DNA of 26,231 bases, taken from assembly GCA_031400185.1 (NCBI GenBank), contig JANNPN010000077.1, positions 1 to 26,231 on the forward strand. Direction: 5' to 3'. The notes under the pieces were generated by a model. That model was not told the DNA's origin and searched no databases. It was given only the letters and a program-made list of their open reading frames with translations. This stretch comes from UTPRO1 sp031400185. Lineage in GTDB: Bacteria; Desulfobacterota; Binatia; UTPRO1. This document shows, one piece after another, positions 18,867 to 26,231 of this stretch. The translations under genes were made by a program, and so were the position numbers. Numbering within the stretch: the first letter of the stretch is position 1; each line of letters starts with the position of its first letter.

Positions 18867-18903
18867 CGCGCCCGGCTGGCGGCCCGCCGCCGGTTCTCCT
18901 ATC

Positions 18904-19593
18904 ATGTCGCGCGTGACGAAAAGCCGTGGCGGCGTCGCCAGCGAGGCCGAGGACGAAGGAACGCGGCCCGCGACCCGCACGGCGGTCAAGACCAAGTCGA
19001 CCGTCCGCGAGTACGCCGAGGCCCTCGCCGTCGCCTTCATCCTGGCGCTCTTCATCCGCACATTCCTGGTGCAGGCCTTCAAGATCCCATCGGGGTCGAT
19101 GCTCGAGACCTTGCAGATCGGCGATCACATCCTCGTGAACAAGCTGCGGTACGGCGTCCGCCTCCCGATCGTCGGCAAGCGGCTCGTGCGGTTCCAGGAC
19201 CCGCGCCGCGGGGACGTGATCGTGTTCGTCTACCCCGTCGACCCGAGCAAGGACTTCATCAAGCGAGTGGTCGGCGAGCCGGGCGACACCGTCGAGGTGA
19301 AGCACAAGCAGGTGTTCATCAACGGCGAGAAGATGGACGACCCGTACGGGCAGTTCGTCGAGGGGCCGGGCGAGGGCAGCCGCCTCACGCCGCGCGACAA
19401 CTTCGGCCCGGTGACCGTGCCGCCCGATCAGGTGTTCGTCATGGGCGACAATCGCGATCGCAGCTACGACAGCCGCTTCTGGGGCTTCGTGCCACTCGAC
19501 GACGTACGCGGGAAGGCGTTCGTGATCTACTGGTCGTGGGACGGCGAGGATCGTTGGGTGCGATGGGAACGCATCGGCGATTTGATCCACTGA
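18904..19593 (+). CDS. lepB: Signal peptidase I
   Basis: 229 residues, an inner-membrane serine protease that removes signal peptides from exported proteins. A charged N-terminus precedes one membrane helix at about 40-59. The catalytic serine is Ser65 in IPSGSMLETLQIGDHI, and the general base is Lys120 in DFIKRVVGEPGD. Box E is MGDNRDRSYDSRFWGFV (180-196). Only one N-terminal helix is seen, as in many S26 enzymes with a short membrane anchor. ATG 18904 lies 37 bases after the lepA stop; GTG 18913 is an alternative three codons in. The upstream CGGTTCTCCT has no clear Shine-Dalgarno. The lepA-lepB order suggests one operon, extended here by the membrane protein gene that begins within 20 bases of the lepB stop. 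Confidence 0.95.
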   Translation: MSRVTKSRGGVASEAEDEGTRPATRTAVKTKSTVREYAEALAVAFILALFIRTFLVQAFKIPSGSMLETLQIGDHILVNKLRYGVRLPIVGKRLVRFQDPRRGDVIVFVYPVDPSKDFIKRVVGEPGDTVEVKHKQVFINGEKMDDPYGQFVEGPGEGSRLTPRDNFGPVTVPPDQVFVMGDNRDRSYDSRFWGFVPLDDVRGKAFVIYWSWDGEDRWVRWERIGDLIH

Positions 19594-19612
19594 GTTGAGC
19601 CCGCAGCGTCCG

Positions 19613-21085
19613 ATGCCCTGGGCGGCGCTCGCCGGGGCGTTGCTCGTGCTGATCGCGTTGCAGCTGGCGACGCCGAACCTCGTCGGGAACGACTCGTACT
19701 TCCACATCAAGTACGCGGAGGTCGTGCGGGACGCGGGCGTGCGAGGGTTTCCGCCGGCGTTTCCGTGGCTGCCGCTCACGATCCTGGCGCCGGATCGCTA
19801 CGCCGATCACCACATGCTGTACCACGTTCTGCTCGTGCCGTTCACGCTCGGCGACCTCCGGATCGGCGGCAAGGCGGCGGCGGTGGCCGGGGCCTTCGCG
19901 ATGGTGGTCGCGTTCGCGTGGGTGCTGCGGCGGGCGAGGGTGGGACCGGTCGGGATCGCGATCCTGGCGCTCGGCGCGTCGTCCGCCGATCTGCTCTTCC
20001 GCCTCAGCATGACCCGGGTCCAGGCGCTCTCGCTCGTGTGCCTGTTCCTCGGCTTCCACTTCGCGGTGACGCATCGGCACGCGGCGCTCGCCGCGCTCGC
20101 CTGCGTCTACGCCTGGCTCTACGACGGGTTTCCGCTCCTGATCATCCCGGTGGCCGCCGTGGTCGCCGCCGACCTCGTCACGGAGCGGCGCCTCCGTCTC
20201 GGGATCGTGCTCGCGGCGGTCGTCGGCATGGCGGTCGGCCTCGTCGTGAACCCGTACTTCCCGGACTACCTCGTCTTCATGTGGCACCACATGGGCGAGA
20301 AGCTCGTCGAGAGCGAGACCCTCCGGGTCGGCCGGGAGTGGGCGCCGTACAGTCCGCTCGGCCTCTTCGCCAATGCCGGCGCGGCGCTCGCGTTCGTCGC
20401 GTTCGGCGTCGCGGTTCTCGGGGAAGGGCGCTGGCGTCGGGAACGGGAAGCGCTCGCGGCGCTCGGGGTCGCGGCGGTGTTCCTCGCGCTGATGCTGCGC
20501 TCGATGCGCTTCGTCGAGTACTTCGCGCCCACGGCCACGTTCTTCGCCGCGCTCGCGGGCGGCGGCTACGTCGCGGCGTGGCCAGTCGCGAAGCGCCGCC
20601 TGCTCGTCGCCGCGCTCGCGGTCCTCCTGATCGCCAACGTCGTCGGCATCGGCTCGTCGCTCGCGCGCCGCGCGGGAAAGACGCCATACCACCGCTACGC
20701 CGCGGCGGCGGAGCTCGTGGCGCGTGAGGCGCCGCCCGGCGCCATGCTCTGCTCGACCGACTGGGACGACTTCCCGTGGCTCTACTTCTACAACGTGACG
20801 AGTACGTACTTGATCGGGCTCGATCCCTCGTACCTTCACAAGCGCTTTCGGGACGCCTACTGGGCGTGGGTGGACGCGTCGATCGGGCGTGTGCCGCGCC
20901 CGTCCGCGATCTTCGGCGAGCGTCTTCCGTGCGCGTACGTGGTGAGCGATCGCGATCACGGTCCGTTTCTCGATCTCGCGAAGACCGATCCGGGCCTCGA
21001 AGAGGTGCTCGCCGACGATCAGATGGTGCTCTATCGGGTGAAACGCGACGGACCGCCGCCGCTGCACCCGACCCACGTCGACTGA
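19613..21085 (+). CDS. Polytopic membrane protein, STT3-like GT-C glycosyltransferase candidate
   Basis: About 490 residues. A first helix (AALAGALLVLIALQLA) is followed by an acidic external loop, VGNDSYFHIKYAEVVRDAG, with Asp in the place where GT-C enzymes such as STT3/PglB keep a catalytic acidic residue. A second loop has YADHHMLYHVLL, reminiscent of the DHH segment of archaeal and eukaryal oligosaccharyltransferase catalytic subunits. About ten further hydrophobic segments reach residue 360. The C-terminal 130 residues are soluble (DWDDFPWLYFYNVTSTYLI onward). It probably uses a lipid-linked sugar at the periplasmic face, but whether the acceptor is protein or glycan is unknown. It directly follows lepB, and a TTG at 19595, two bases after the lepB stop, is an alternative start. 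GT-C membership is inference. Confidence 0.7.
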   Translation: MPWAALAGALLVLIALQLATPNLVGNDSYFHIKYAEVVRDAGVRGFPPAFPWLPLTILAPDRYADHHMLYHVLLVPFTLGDLRIGGKAAAVAGAFAMVVAFAWVLRRARVGPVGIAILALGASSADLLFRLSMTRVQALSLVCLFLGFHFAVTHRHAALAALACVYAWLYDGFPLLIIPVAAVVAADLVTERRLRLGIVLAAVVGMAVGLVVNPYFPDYLVFMWHHMGEKLVESETLRVGREWAPYSPLGLFANAGAALAFVAFGVAVLGEGRWRREREALAALGVAAVFLALMLRSMRFVEYFAPTATFFAALAGGGYVAAWPVAKRRLLVAALAVLLIANVVGIGSSLARRAGKTPYHRYAAAAELVAREAPPGAMLCSTDWDDFPWLYFYNVTSTYLIGLDPSYLHKRFRDAYWAWVDASIGRVPRPSAIFGERLPCAYVVSDRDHGPFLDLAKTDPGLEEVLADDQMVLYRVKRDGPPPLHPTHVD

Positions 21086-21142
21086 CGCCACCCTACGACG
21101 AGCCGCGTCACACGAACGGAATACTGATCGCGGCAACGTCGA

Positions 21143-21171
21143 TTGCGTCCGACGGCACGCTAGGCTATCGA
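21143..21171 (+). promoter_or_regulatory. Promoter-like element for the DUF1329 gene
   Basis: TTGCGT (21143-21148) and TATCGA (21166-21171) are exactly 17 bases apart within the 218-bp gap before the DUF1329 gene. Matches are moderate (three of six each). The rest of the gap, 21172-21290, shows nothing I can name. The size of the gap and the strong ribosome binding site suggest that the DUF1329 gene is independently expressed. Confidence 0.3.
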
Positions 21172-21290
21172 CGGGCGGTCAAATATCCGACCGTGATCGC
21201 AGTGCACGCGCGTCGGCAAGGAAGAAGCTTCGGGGGTCGATCCAAAGAGCCGTCGAGCAGCGTACCTCGGAACGACGACCACCCGACATC

Positions 21291-21297
21291 AAGGAGG
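21291..21297 (+). promoter_or_regulatory. Near-perfect ribosome binding site for the DUF1329 gene
   Basis: AAGGAGG lies six bases before ATG 21304. It is the strongest Shine-Dalgarno in the window, whereas most genes here rely on stop/start overlap or weak sites, so high expression is likely. Confidence 0.75.
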
Positions 21298-21303
21298 ATT
21301 TCC

Positions 21304-22569
21304 ATGCAGCGAAACACGACGCGCGTCGTCGGAGCAGCGCTCGGCCTCGTGCTCATGATGGGCGGCATCGCGGCGGCCGACGTGCAGGTCGGCGAGAAGA
21401 TCGGCATCCAGAACGCAGACAAGGTCAAGGATCTCACGTCCCCTGCGATGTACTGGCTGGTCCAGCACGGCTGGCCGATGACCATCGCGGAAACCCAGAA
21501 AATCACCCTTCGCAAGGCCTTCGTCGAGGCGACCGAAAAGTACTCGGCTCAGGTGAAGCTCAGCGCCGACGGCCTCACGCTCGAGGGGTGGGTCGCCGGA
21601 CGACCGTTCCCGCGCATCGACACCAAGGACCCGCAGGTGGCGATGAAGATCATGCAGAACTTCCGCTACGCGATCGCCTTCGACGATCTCGACCTGCGGA
21701 ACTTCGACGCCGACACCGGCCCGATCTCGCTCGAGCGGCCGTTGCAGGTCGAGCGCCACTTCCTGGTCGATCACTTCCGCCGGCTCTTCTACGTCGGTCG
21801 CTTGTACGTCGACCCGAAGCCGGTGCTGCCGAACAAGGAAGGGTACGAGTACAAGGAAACCCTCCACCCGCTGATCGAGCCGTTCGATCTGAAGGGCGTC
21901 GGCTTCACGTACTACCGCTACACCGACCCGGGTAAGCAGGACGACAGCTGGCTCTACCTCCCGTCGCTCCGCCGCGTGCGCCGCCTTTCGACGGCGCAGC
22001 GATCCGACGCGCTCTTCGGTCAGGATACCGACCAGGACAGCTACGGCGGGTACGCCGGCGCGCTCGCCTGGATGGACTGGAAGTTCATCGGCGAGAAAGA
22101 GGTGCTCGGCGCGTTCCACAGCGACCACTTCCCCGTGAAGTGGGCCGACGGTGCCGCCGACTTCGCGTTCGACGACAAGTGGGAAAAGCGCAAGGTCTAC
22201 ATCGTCGAGGGCGTCTCCAAGCTCCCGCAGTACGCCTTCTCGAAGCGCGTCCTCTACATCGACCAGGACGTCTACGCGGTGCCGTACAGCGACATGTACG
22301 ACCGCGCCGGCGAGCTCTGGAAGATCTGGGTGAACAACGTCTCGTGGCGGAAAGAGGCCTTCCCTGGGAGCCCCGTCAAGTACGAGGAGGACACCCCGTT
22401 CCCCTCGGCGGCCGTCATGGTCGACATCCAGCTCGAGCACGCCACCAAGGCCGCGCTCCCGAGCCATCGCTTCCCGGGTGAGCCCGGCTGGTACTGGCAC
22501 CACGGCGACAAGGCCGGCACCACGGAAGATCAGTTCACGATCGCCGAGCTCATCGGCTCCGGTCATTAG
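21304..22569 (+). CDS. DUF1329 periplasmic protein (outer membrane lipoprotein-sorting-like)
   Basis: 421 residues with a clear signal peptide: positively charged start, hydrophobic core VVGAALGLVLMMGG and cleavage expected after Ala25 (AAA/D). There is no lipobox cysteine, so the mature protein should be soluble in the periplasm. The body matches the DUF1329 family: a KAFVEATEKY segment, the DDSWLYLPSLRRVRRLS stretch (LolA/LolB-like beta sheet), and SDALFGQDTDQDSYGGYAG followed by WKFIGEKEVL. Length is normal for the family. DUF1329 proteins are often linked to outer-membrane transport or hydrocarbon and steroid metabolism by context, but their biochemical role is unknown. Here it stands alone between a promoter-bearing gap and a strong terminator, with its own strong ribosome binding site, so it is probably an abundant single-gene unit. 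Confidence 0.9.
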   Translation: MQRNTTRVVGAALGLVLMMGGIAAADVQVGEKIGIQNADKVKDLTSPAMYWLVQHGWPMTIAETQKITLRKAFVEATEKYSAQVKLSADGLTLEGWVAGRPFPRIDTKDPQVAMKIMQNFRYAIAFDDLDLRNFDADTGPISLERPLQVERHFLVDHFRRLFYVGRLYVDPKPVLPNKEGYEYKETLHPLIEPFDLKGVGFTYYRYTDPGKQDDSWLYLPSLRRVRRLSTAQRSDALFGQDTDQDSYGGYAGALAWMDWKFIGEKEVLGAFHSDHFPVKWADGAADFAFDDKWEKRKVYIVEGVSKLPQYAFSKRVLYIDQDVYAVPYSDMYDRAGELWKIWVNNVSWRKEAFPGSPVKYEEDTPFPSAAVMVDIQLEHATKAALPSHRFPGEPGWYWHHGDKAGTTEDQFTIAELIGSGH

Positions 22570-22593
22570 TTCTGTTTCGCCCCCGTGCGCTTT

Positions 22594-22618
22594 TCAGCGG
22601 CGCTCTTCGCGCCGCTGA
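22594..22618. repeat. Inverted repeat after the DUF1329 gene
   Basis: A 10-bp perfect stem (22594-22603 with 22609-22618) has a five-base loop, TCTTC. It is preceded by TTTT and starts 25 bases after the DUF1329 stop. With the second hairpin 16 bases downstream it may act as part of a tandem terminator, or on the opposite strand, where the TTTT side becomes AAAA. Confidence 0.5.
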
Positions 22619-22634
22619 CAATGCTCCGATGGGC

Positions 22635-22665
22635 CGGGGCGCCCGACGTCACGTCGGGCGCCCCG
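22635..22665. terminator. Strong GC-rich hairpin terminator between convergent genes
   Basis: A 15-bp perfect inverted repeat (22635-22649 with 22651-22665, one-base centre, so the real loop is a few bases larger) is followed by TTT then CATT on the plus strand. It sits between the DUF1329 gene and the convergent hydrolase gene. The short T run favours the plus-strand transcript. Confidence 0.75.
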
Positions 22666-22699
22666 TTTCATTACTGGTGGGCTGGGCTACTTCTTTGCG

Positions 22700-23428
22700 C
22701 TAGCGACCAGACCCACGGGCCCACAGCCGCTGGAGCGCCGCGGCGACCTCAGCCGGATGGGTGGCGGGCCACCAGTGGCCGCCGTCGACCTCGAGGAGCT
22801 CGGCCTTGATGTGGTCGGCGAGGCGCGCGCCGAAGCGGCGGTCGACGAACGGGTCATCGATCGGCCATACGACGAGCGCGGGGCAGCGGATCGTGGCGAG
22901 ACCTGGCGCCCACCGTGGGCTCACGTCGACGGCGCTCCGGTAGAGCCGAAGGATCGCGTCCTTCATGACGTCGTCGACCCGCGCGATCGCCTCCGTCGCG
23001 TACTCGCGCGAGAGCCCGGCTGCGACCAGGCTCTCGATCGCGATGGCGCCGCCGAACATCGCCATGAGCTGCTCGCCGACGCCGGGCGTCTGCCATGCAA
23101 CCGCGGTGTCGTGCCACTGGTACTCGACGTCGAGGGGCCCGCTGCCGGTCGCGAGCGTCCGCACGAGGTCGGGCCGGAGCGACGCGATCCGCAGGACGAG
23201 GATCGCACCCCAGTCGTGGCCGACGAGGTCGACGGGCTCGCCGAGCTTCGCGACGTCGTCGATCAGCCAGGCGGCGTACTCGTCGCAGGTCGCGCCGAAC
23301 CCGGACGGTAGCGGAGTGCCGAACCCGGGAAGCGTCGGCGTCACGACGTCGTGCCGGGCGAGGTGCGCGCGAACGGGTTCCCAGATCGCCGGTGAGTCCG
23401 GGACGCCGTGGACGAGGTAGGCAGGCAT
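22700..23428 (-). CDS. Alpha/beta hydrolase, epoxide hydrolase / haloalkane dehalogenase-like
   Basis: 242 residues, cytoplasmic, alpha/beta-hydrolase fold. The oxyanion-hole motif is HGVPDS (7-12), and the nucleophile elbow is VGHDWGA with Asp72 as nucleophile. Asp rather than Ser is the mark of epoxide hydrolases, haloalkane dehalogenases and haloacetate dehalogenases. The acid is probably Asp191 or Asp192 in WPIDDP and the base His218 in GGHWW. Trp73 beside the nucleophile is the residue that helps hold halide in dehalogenases but is also common in epoxide hydrolases, so the reaction is not settled. The protein is short, with a reduced cap. ATG 23428 follows GGGAAG by about six bases. It lies 54 bases downstream of gspN on the same strand and is probably not functionally linked to secretion. 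Confidence 0.85.
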   Translation of the reverse strand: MPAYLVHGVPDSPAIWEPVRAHLARHDVVTPTLPGFGTPLPSGFGATCDEYAAWLIDDVAKLGEPVDLVGHDWGAILVLRIASLRPDLVRTLATGSGPLDVEYQWHDTAVAWQTPGVGEQLMAMFGGAIAIESLVAAGLSREYATEAIARVDDVMKDAILRLYRSAVDVSPRWAPGLATIRCPALVVWPIDDPFVDRRFGARLADHIKAELLEVDGGHWWPATHPAEVAAALQRLWARGSGR

Positions 23429-23482
23429 GGCGGCTTCCCTACCAATCGCGCGCGGCTAGCGCACCCAGCACACCCGAGCGCT

Positions 23483-24433
23483 TCAACGCGTGGTGGGCCG
23501 CGCGAGCGTCCCGACGACCGTGATCCGCCGCGCACCGCCCTCCGCTTTCGCGCCGGGGAGCATGTTGATCGCGAGCTTCAAGCCGTCGGGCGCGCCGGCG
23601 GCGGGAGCCACCACGAGCTCGAGGCTCATCACGCTGCTGCCGAGCGGCTCGCGGAGCAGCACGTTGCCCTCGCCGCGCACCGTGATCTCCTGGCCGTCGG
23701 CGACGAACTCGTCGACCTCGAGCCGGCCGTTCTTGACCGTCCCGTTCACGTGCACGTCCGTGAAGTGCAGGTCGGGGACGGTGATCCCGCGGATCTTGCC
23801 GCCCTCGAGGGCGAGGCCGCCGGCCCGGAGACGCACGGTGCCGTTCGCCGCCGCCGCTCCGCGCCCGCCGCCGTCGAGCGCGATCGTGCCCTCGAGCGTG
23901 CCGTGGAGGCTGCCGTCGAGCCACTGACGAAGGCCGCCGTAGCGGGCGAGGTCGACGCCGGCGAGCGTCGCGTCGACCGCGAAGCTCGCCGGACGCGGAT
24001 CGAACGACCCACGCAGCGTGCCGCTGTAGAGCCCCGCGTCGATACCGACCGGATACGGGTTGCCGCGCAAGAGCCCGAGCCGCGAGGGCGCGATCCGGAG
24101 GGCCTCGGCGGAGAGATACGGCTCCACCTCGCCGTCGCGGGCGGCGACCCGCAGCGACTCGATGGCGTACGCGAGGCTCCAGCCGAGGCTGCCGGGCCCG
24201 GCCTCGACGCGCACCGGCATGCCCGCGGTCGCGCGCGTGAGCGCCCGCTGCAGCAACAGGTCGTGCGGGAACATCGCGACGAAGCACAGCACGAAGAGCA
24301 CCAGCGTGAAGACCGCATACGCCACGACGGACGTCCGCATTCCCTGCGTGGCGCCGACGAGGCGCGCGCCGATCCCCCGAAGCCCGTCGACGATGCGCTC
24401 GGTGCCGCTGGGCGCCGCGATCTCGGGCGTCAC
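23483..24433 (-). CDS. gspN: Type II secretion system protein GspN
   Basis: 316 residues. One N-terminal membrane helix (SVVAYAVFTLVLFVLCFVAMF, about 33-53) is followed by FPHDLLLQRALTRA and a long beta-rich periplasmic domain. That domain has AsmA-like repeated segments (SLAYAIESLRVAARDGEVEP, GTLRGSFDPRPASFAVD, LHGTLEGTIALDGG), the arrangement of GspN. GspN is an accessory inner-membrane component of type II secretion systems and is absent from some of them. GTG 24433 overlaps the gspM stop as GTGA, which fixes the order L-M-N and argues for coupled translation. A Met at about residue 32, just before the helix, is an alternative start. The gene is the last of the secretion set on this side; the remaining gsp genes would lie beyond the right edge. 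Confidence 0.83.
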   Translation of the reverse strand: MTPEIAAPSGTERIVDGLRGIGARLVGATQGMRTSVVAYAVFTLVLFVLCFVAMFPHDLLLQRALTRATAGMPVRVEAGPGSLGWSLAYAIESLRVAARDGEVEPYLSAEALRIAPSRLGLLRGNPYPVGIDAGLYSGTLRGSFDPRPASFAVDATLAGVDLARYGGLRQWLDGSLHGTLEGTIALDGGGRGAAAANGTVRLRAGGLALEGGKIRGITVPDLHFTDVHVNGTVKNGRLEVDEFVADGQEITVRGEGNVLLREPLGSSVMSLELVVAPAAGAPDGLKLAINMLPGAKAEGGARRITVVGTLARPTTR

Positions 24434-25014
24434 GGCGCGGTGCCAGTGGACGTCGGCCGCAAGCGCCCGACCACCAGCGTCGCGTCGTAGACGAACGGCT
24501 GATCGAAGCGCTTCTTCATCTGCACGCGACTCACCAGGAGCGGGAGGTCGCTCTTCTCGACGCGATAGAGGAGGGCGACGAGCTCGCGGAGCGACGCGCC
24601 GGACAGCCGCATCTCGACGTCCTCTTCCTGCAAGTCCTCGGCGATGGTCCGCGTCGACGGGTTCATCGCGGCGACGCGCTCGCGGCTGCTGAGCGTGTCC
24701 CGGGTCACACCTTCGAGGTGGGAGAAAAGGGAGAAGTCGCTGCCGCCCCGGTCGAGCATCCGCCGTACCACGTCGCGCTCGGTCTTCAGCTGGAGATAGC
24801 GGTCGCGGAGCCGCCCCATCTCGTCGAGATCGCGCTCGCTCGCGGCGATCTGCGCCTGCAGCGTCGCGCGGCGCTCCGTCAGGATGCCGGCGAGCGCCCA
24901 GGTCGCGACGACGAGCCCCGCGGCGGCGCCCGCCCCGACCAGCACCCGCTCGCGGGGCGACAGTCGCTCCACCAGCGCCGCCAGCCGGCGCAAGAGATCG
25001 GTCAACGCGCTCAC
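24430..25014 (-). CDS. gspM: Type II secretion system protein GspM
   Basis: 194 residues. The short cytoplasmic start SALTDLLRRLAALVERLSPRE is followed by one helix (VLVGAGAAAGLVVATWALAG, about 25-44). A coiled-coil stretch (RRATLQAQIAASERDLDEMGRLRDRYLQLK, about 48-77) leads into a small ferredoxin-like periplasmic domain. This is the standard GspM layout; GspM pairs with GspL in the inner-membrane assembly platform. The start is GTG at 25014, with GGAGG (25022-25026 on this strand) seven bases before it, and it overlaps the gspL stop as GTGA. Sequence conservation in this family is low, so the call rests on topology, size and position between gspL and gspN. Confidence 0.83.
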   Translation of the reverse strand: MSALTDLLRRLAALVERLSPRERVLVGAGAAAGLVVATWALAGILTERRATLQAQIAASERDLDEMGRLRDRYLQLKTERDVVRRMLDRGGSDFSLFSHLEGVTRDTLSSRERVAAMNPSTRTIAEDLQEEDVEMRLSGASLRELVALLYRVEKSDLPLLVSRVQMKKRFDQPFVYDATLVVGRLRPTSTGTAP

Positions 25015-26231
25015 GACGCGTCCTCCGCACCGACGTCCAGGCTGAGGCGGAAGTCGACCTGCTGGCCGTCGACCGAGGTGCGCACGTCCTTCGCTTCGAC
25101 GTTCCGGAACTCGGCGCGCGCCGCGAGACCGCGCTTCACCGCCTCGACGCCGTCATAGGTCTTGGTCGAGCCGCGCAGGCGCAGCGTCTCCCCGTCGAGC
25201 GAGAGCTCCTCGATGTTGAGCGGCACGTCGTCCGGGACGGCCGCGGTGAGCGCGCGGAGACAATCGATCGCGCGGGGCGCCGATGGCGCGAGGCTCCCGA
25301 AGAGCCGGCGCCGCTTCTCGAGAGCCGCGATCTCGCTCTGAAGCTGCGCCTTCTCGTTGACGATCGTCCGTGTGCCCGGGAGGGCCGACGTGAAGATCGC
25401 GCGGATCTGGGTGCGCACGGCGTCGCGACGCGCGGAGAGCTGGCGGGCGTCGACCACGAAGCTCGCGACCATCAGCACGACCGCCGCAACGGCGAGCAGC
25501 CCCGCACGCGCGAGTCCGCGCCAAAGGGCCTCGCGCTCCCGATGGTACGCGAACTCGCCGCGCCGGAGGTCGACGCCGAACGGCGCCCCGTCGCCCGCCT
25601 GGCGGAGCGCGAGACCGAGCGGGGTTGCGAACGCCGCCTGCTTCCCGCGGAGCGTGATTGGCACCGCGGCGAGGGGCAACGTGTCGAGCGGCTGCGGCGT
25701 CGTGCCGAGCGCGCGCCCGAGCGCCGCCACGGCACCCGGCGTCTCGACGGCGTCGCCGCCGACCCAGAGCGACGCGAGCGGTGCCCCGTCGGCGAGCGCC
25801 AGAAGTGACCACCGCACCTCGCGAAAGCAGCGCTCGAGGTCGCCGCCGTTCGCAACCCCCTCGCTCACGACGCGGAGGCCGAGGAGCCTCCCCTCGGAGA
25901 GCAGCGCGACGGTCGTGCGAGCCGCATCGAGCCCGACGAACGCGATCCGCCCAGCGCGTCCGGCGACCCCTTCGCGGACGACGTTCAGCGCGGCGAGACT
26001 TCCGAGGTCGACGAGCCGCGGGTCGATGCCGGCCGCGGCCAGCGCGGCGAGGTGCTCGCGGACGGCCGTCTTCGGCGCGGACACCGCGAACACGTGGCTC
26101 GTCCCGTCCTTCTCGGTCCCGAGCACCTGGAAGTCGACGACGGTCTCGTCGAGCTCGAAGGGCAGGTGCGACTCGAGCTCGAAGGGGACCGTCTGCTCGA
26201 GCCGCTTCCGGTCGGCGAACGGCAGGTCCAG
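25011..26231 (-). CDS. gspL: Type II secretion system protein GspL (PilM-like), 5' part missing
   Basis: The 406 visible residues run off the right edge, so the true start is not seen. The edge begins LDLPFADRKRLEQTVPFELE, then SHLPFELDETVVDFQVLG, a typical PilM/GspL actin-like segment that normally lies 60-100 residues into the protein. The actin-like cytoplasmic domain continues to a GEFAYHRE stretch. A single helix (LARAGLLAVAAVVLMVASFV) follows, then a periplasmic coiled-coil and ferredoxin-like domain (MEIEELSLDGETLRLRG-like, ending KDVRTSVDGQQVDFRLSLDVG). GspL connects the secretion ATPase GspE to the inner-membrane platform. An apparent start at 26126 is internal and should not be used. 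It overlaps gspM by GTGA. Confidence 0.85.
   Translation of the reverse strand: MDLPFADRKRLEQTVPFELESHLPFELDETVVDFQVLGTEKDGTSHVFAVSAPKTAVREHLAALAAAGIDPRLVDLGSLAALNVVREGVAGRAGRIAFVGLDAARTTVALLSEGRLLGLRVVSEGVANGGDLERCFREVRWSLLALADGAPLASLWVGGDAVETPGAVAALGRALGTTPQPLDTLPLAAVPITLRGKQAAFATPLGLALRQAGDGAPFGVDLRRGEFAYHREREALWRGLARAGLLAVAAVVLMVASFVVDARQLSARRDAVRTQIRAIFTSALPGTRTIVNEKAQLQSEIAALEKRRRLFGSLAPSAPRAIDCLRALTAAVPDDVPLNIEELSLDGETLRLRGSTKTYDGVEAVKRGLAARAEFRNVEAKDVRTSVDGQQVDFRLSLDVGAEDAS

Noticed and set aside
18900..18905. TATCAT at the lepB start as a -10 element
   Set aside because: It overlaps the ATG, has no -35 partner at the right distance, and lepB most likely shares the lepA transcript.
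19439..21136. 565-residue minus-strand open frame opposite lepB and the GT-C candidate
   Set aside because: Extremely Arg/Glu-rich, low complexity and antisense to clear coding sequence; a shadow frame.

Overview
The window is very GC-rich, with third codon positions almost always G or C, and is densely packed with genes on both strands. A GT9 (LPS heptosyltransferase-type) enzyme and type II secretion genes (gspL, gspM, gspN) point to a diderm Gram-negative. High GC, a DUF1329 protein, the GT9 N-terminal style and mtnP next to a PfkB kinase suggest a deltaproteobacterial-type lineage (Binatota, Myxococcota or Desulfobacterota-like). That placement is inference; there is no rRNA or tRNA gene here to anchor it.

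Layout. (1) 1-2793, plus strand: the tail of a split-transketolase N subunit, its C subunit, a GtrB/DPM-like GT2 glycosyltransferase and a SAM methyltransferase, joined by three successive ATGA stop/start overlaps. (2) 2836-5010, minus strand: a large polytopic membrane protein of unknown function, convergent with (1). (3) 5136-14557, plus strand: a GT9 glycosyltransferase broken by a one-base frameshift, rlmN, a DagK/YegS-like lipid kinase that apparently starts at CTG, mtnP, a PfkB sugar/nucleoside kinase and a second GtrB-like GT2. After a 98-bp gap with a promoter-like element comes a nucleotide-sugar cassette: UDP-glucose dehydrogenase, UDP-glucuronate decarboxylase and a GalE-like epimerase. 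A perfect 13-bp hairpin closes the run. (4) 14622-16943, minus strand: a six-TM, double-GAF histidine kinase with no partner regulator in view. (5) 17022-21085, plus strand: lepA, lepB and an STT3-like GT-C membrane protein. (6) 21304-22569, plus strand: a secreted DUF1329 protein with its own strong ribosome binding site, followed by a second strong hairpin. (7) 22700-26231, minus strand: gspL (cut by the window edge), gspM, gspN and an alpha/beta hydrolase.

How it fits together. The dominant theme is envelope glycan assembly. Ugd and Uxs should convert UDP-glucose to UDP-glucuronate and then UDP-xylose, and the epimerase would add a further UDP-sugar. The two GT2 enzymes with C-terminal membrane helices resemble polyprenyl-phosphate sugar synthases, and the two large membrane proteins could be the GT-C enzymes that use such lipid-linked sugars. 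Housekeeping genes (rlmN, lepA, lepB, mtnP) are interleaved. I see no mobile element, CRISPR array, phage gene or RNA gene. No gene-free stretch exceeds 300 bases; the longest is 21086-21303. The strongest unexplained items are the GT9 frameshift, the CTG start, the split transketolase coupled to glycan genes, the lepB-linked GT-C protein and the ambiguous lepA start.
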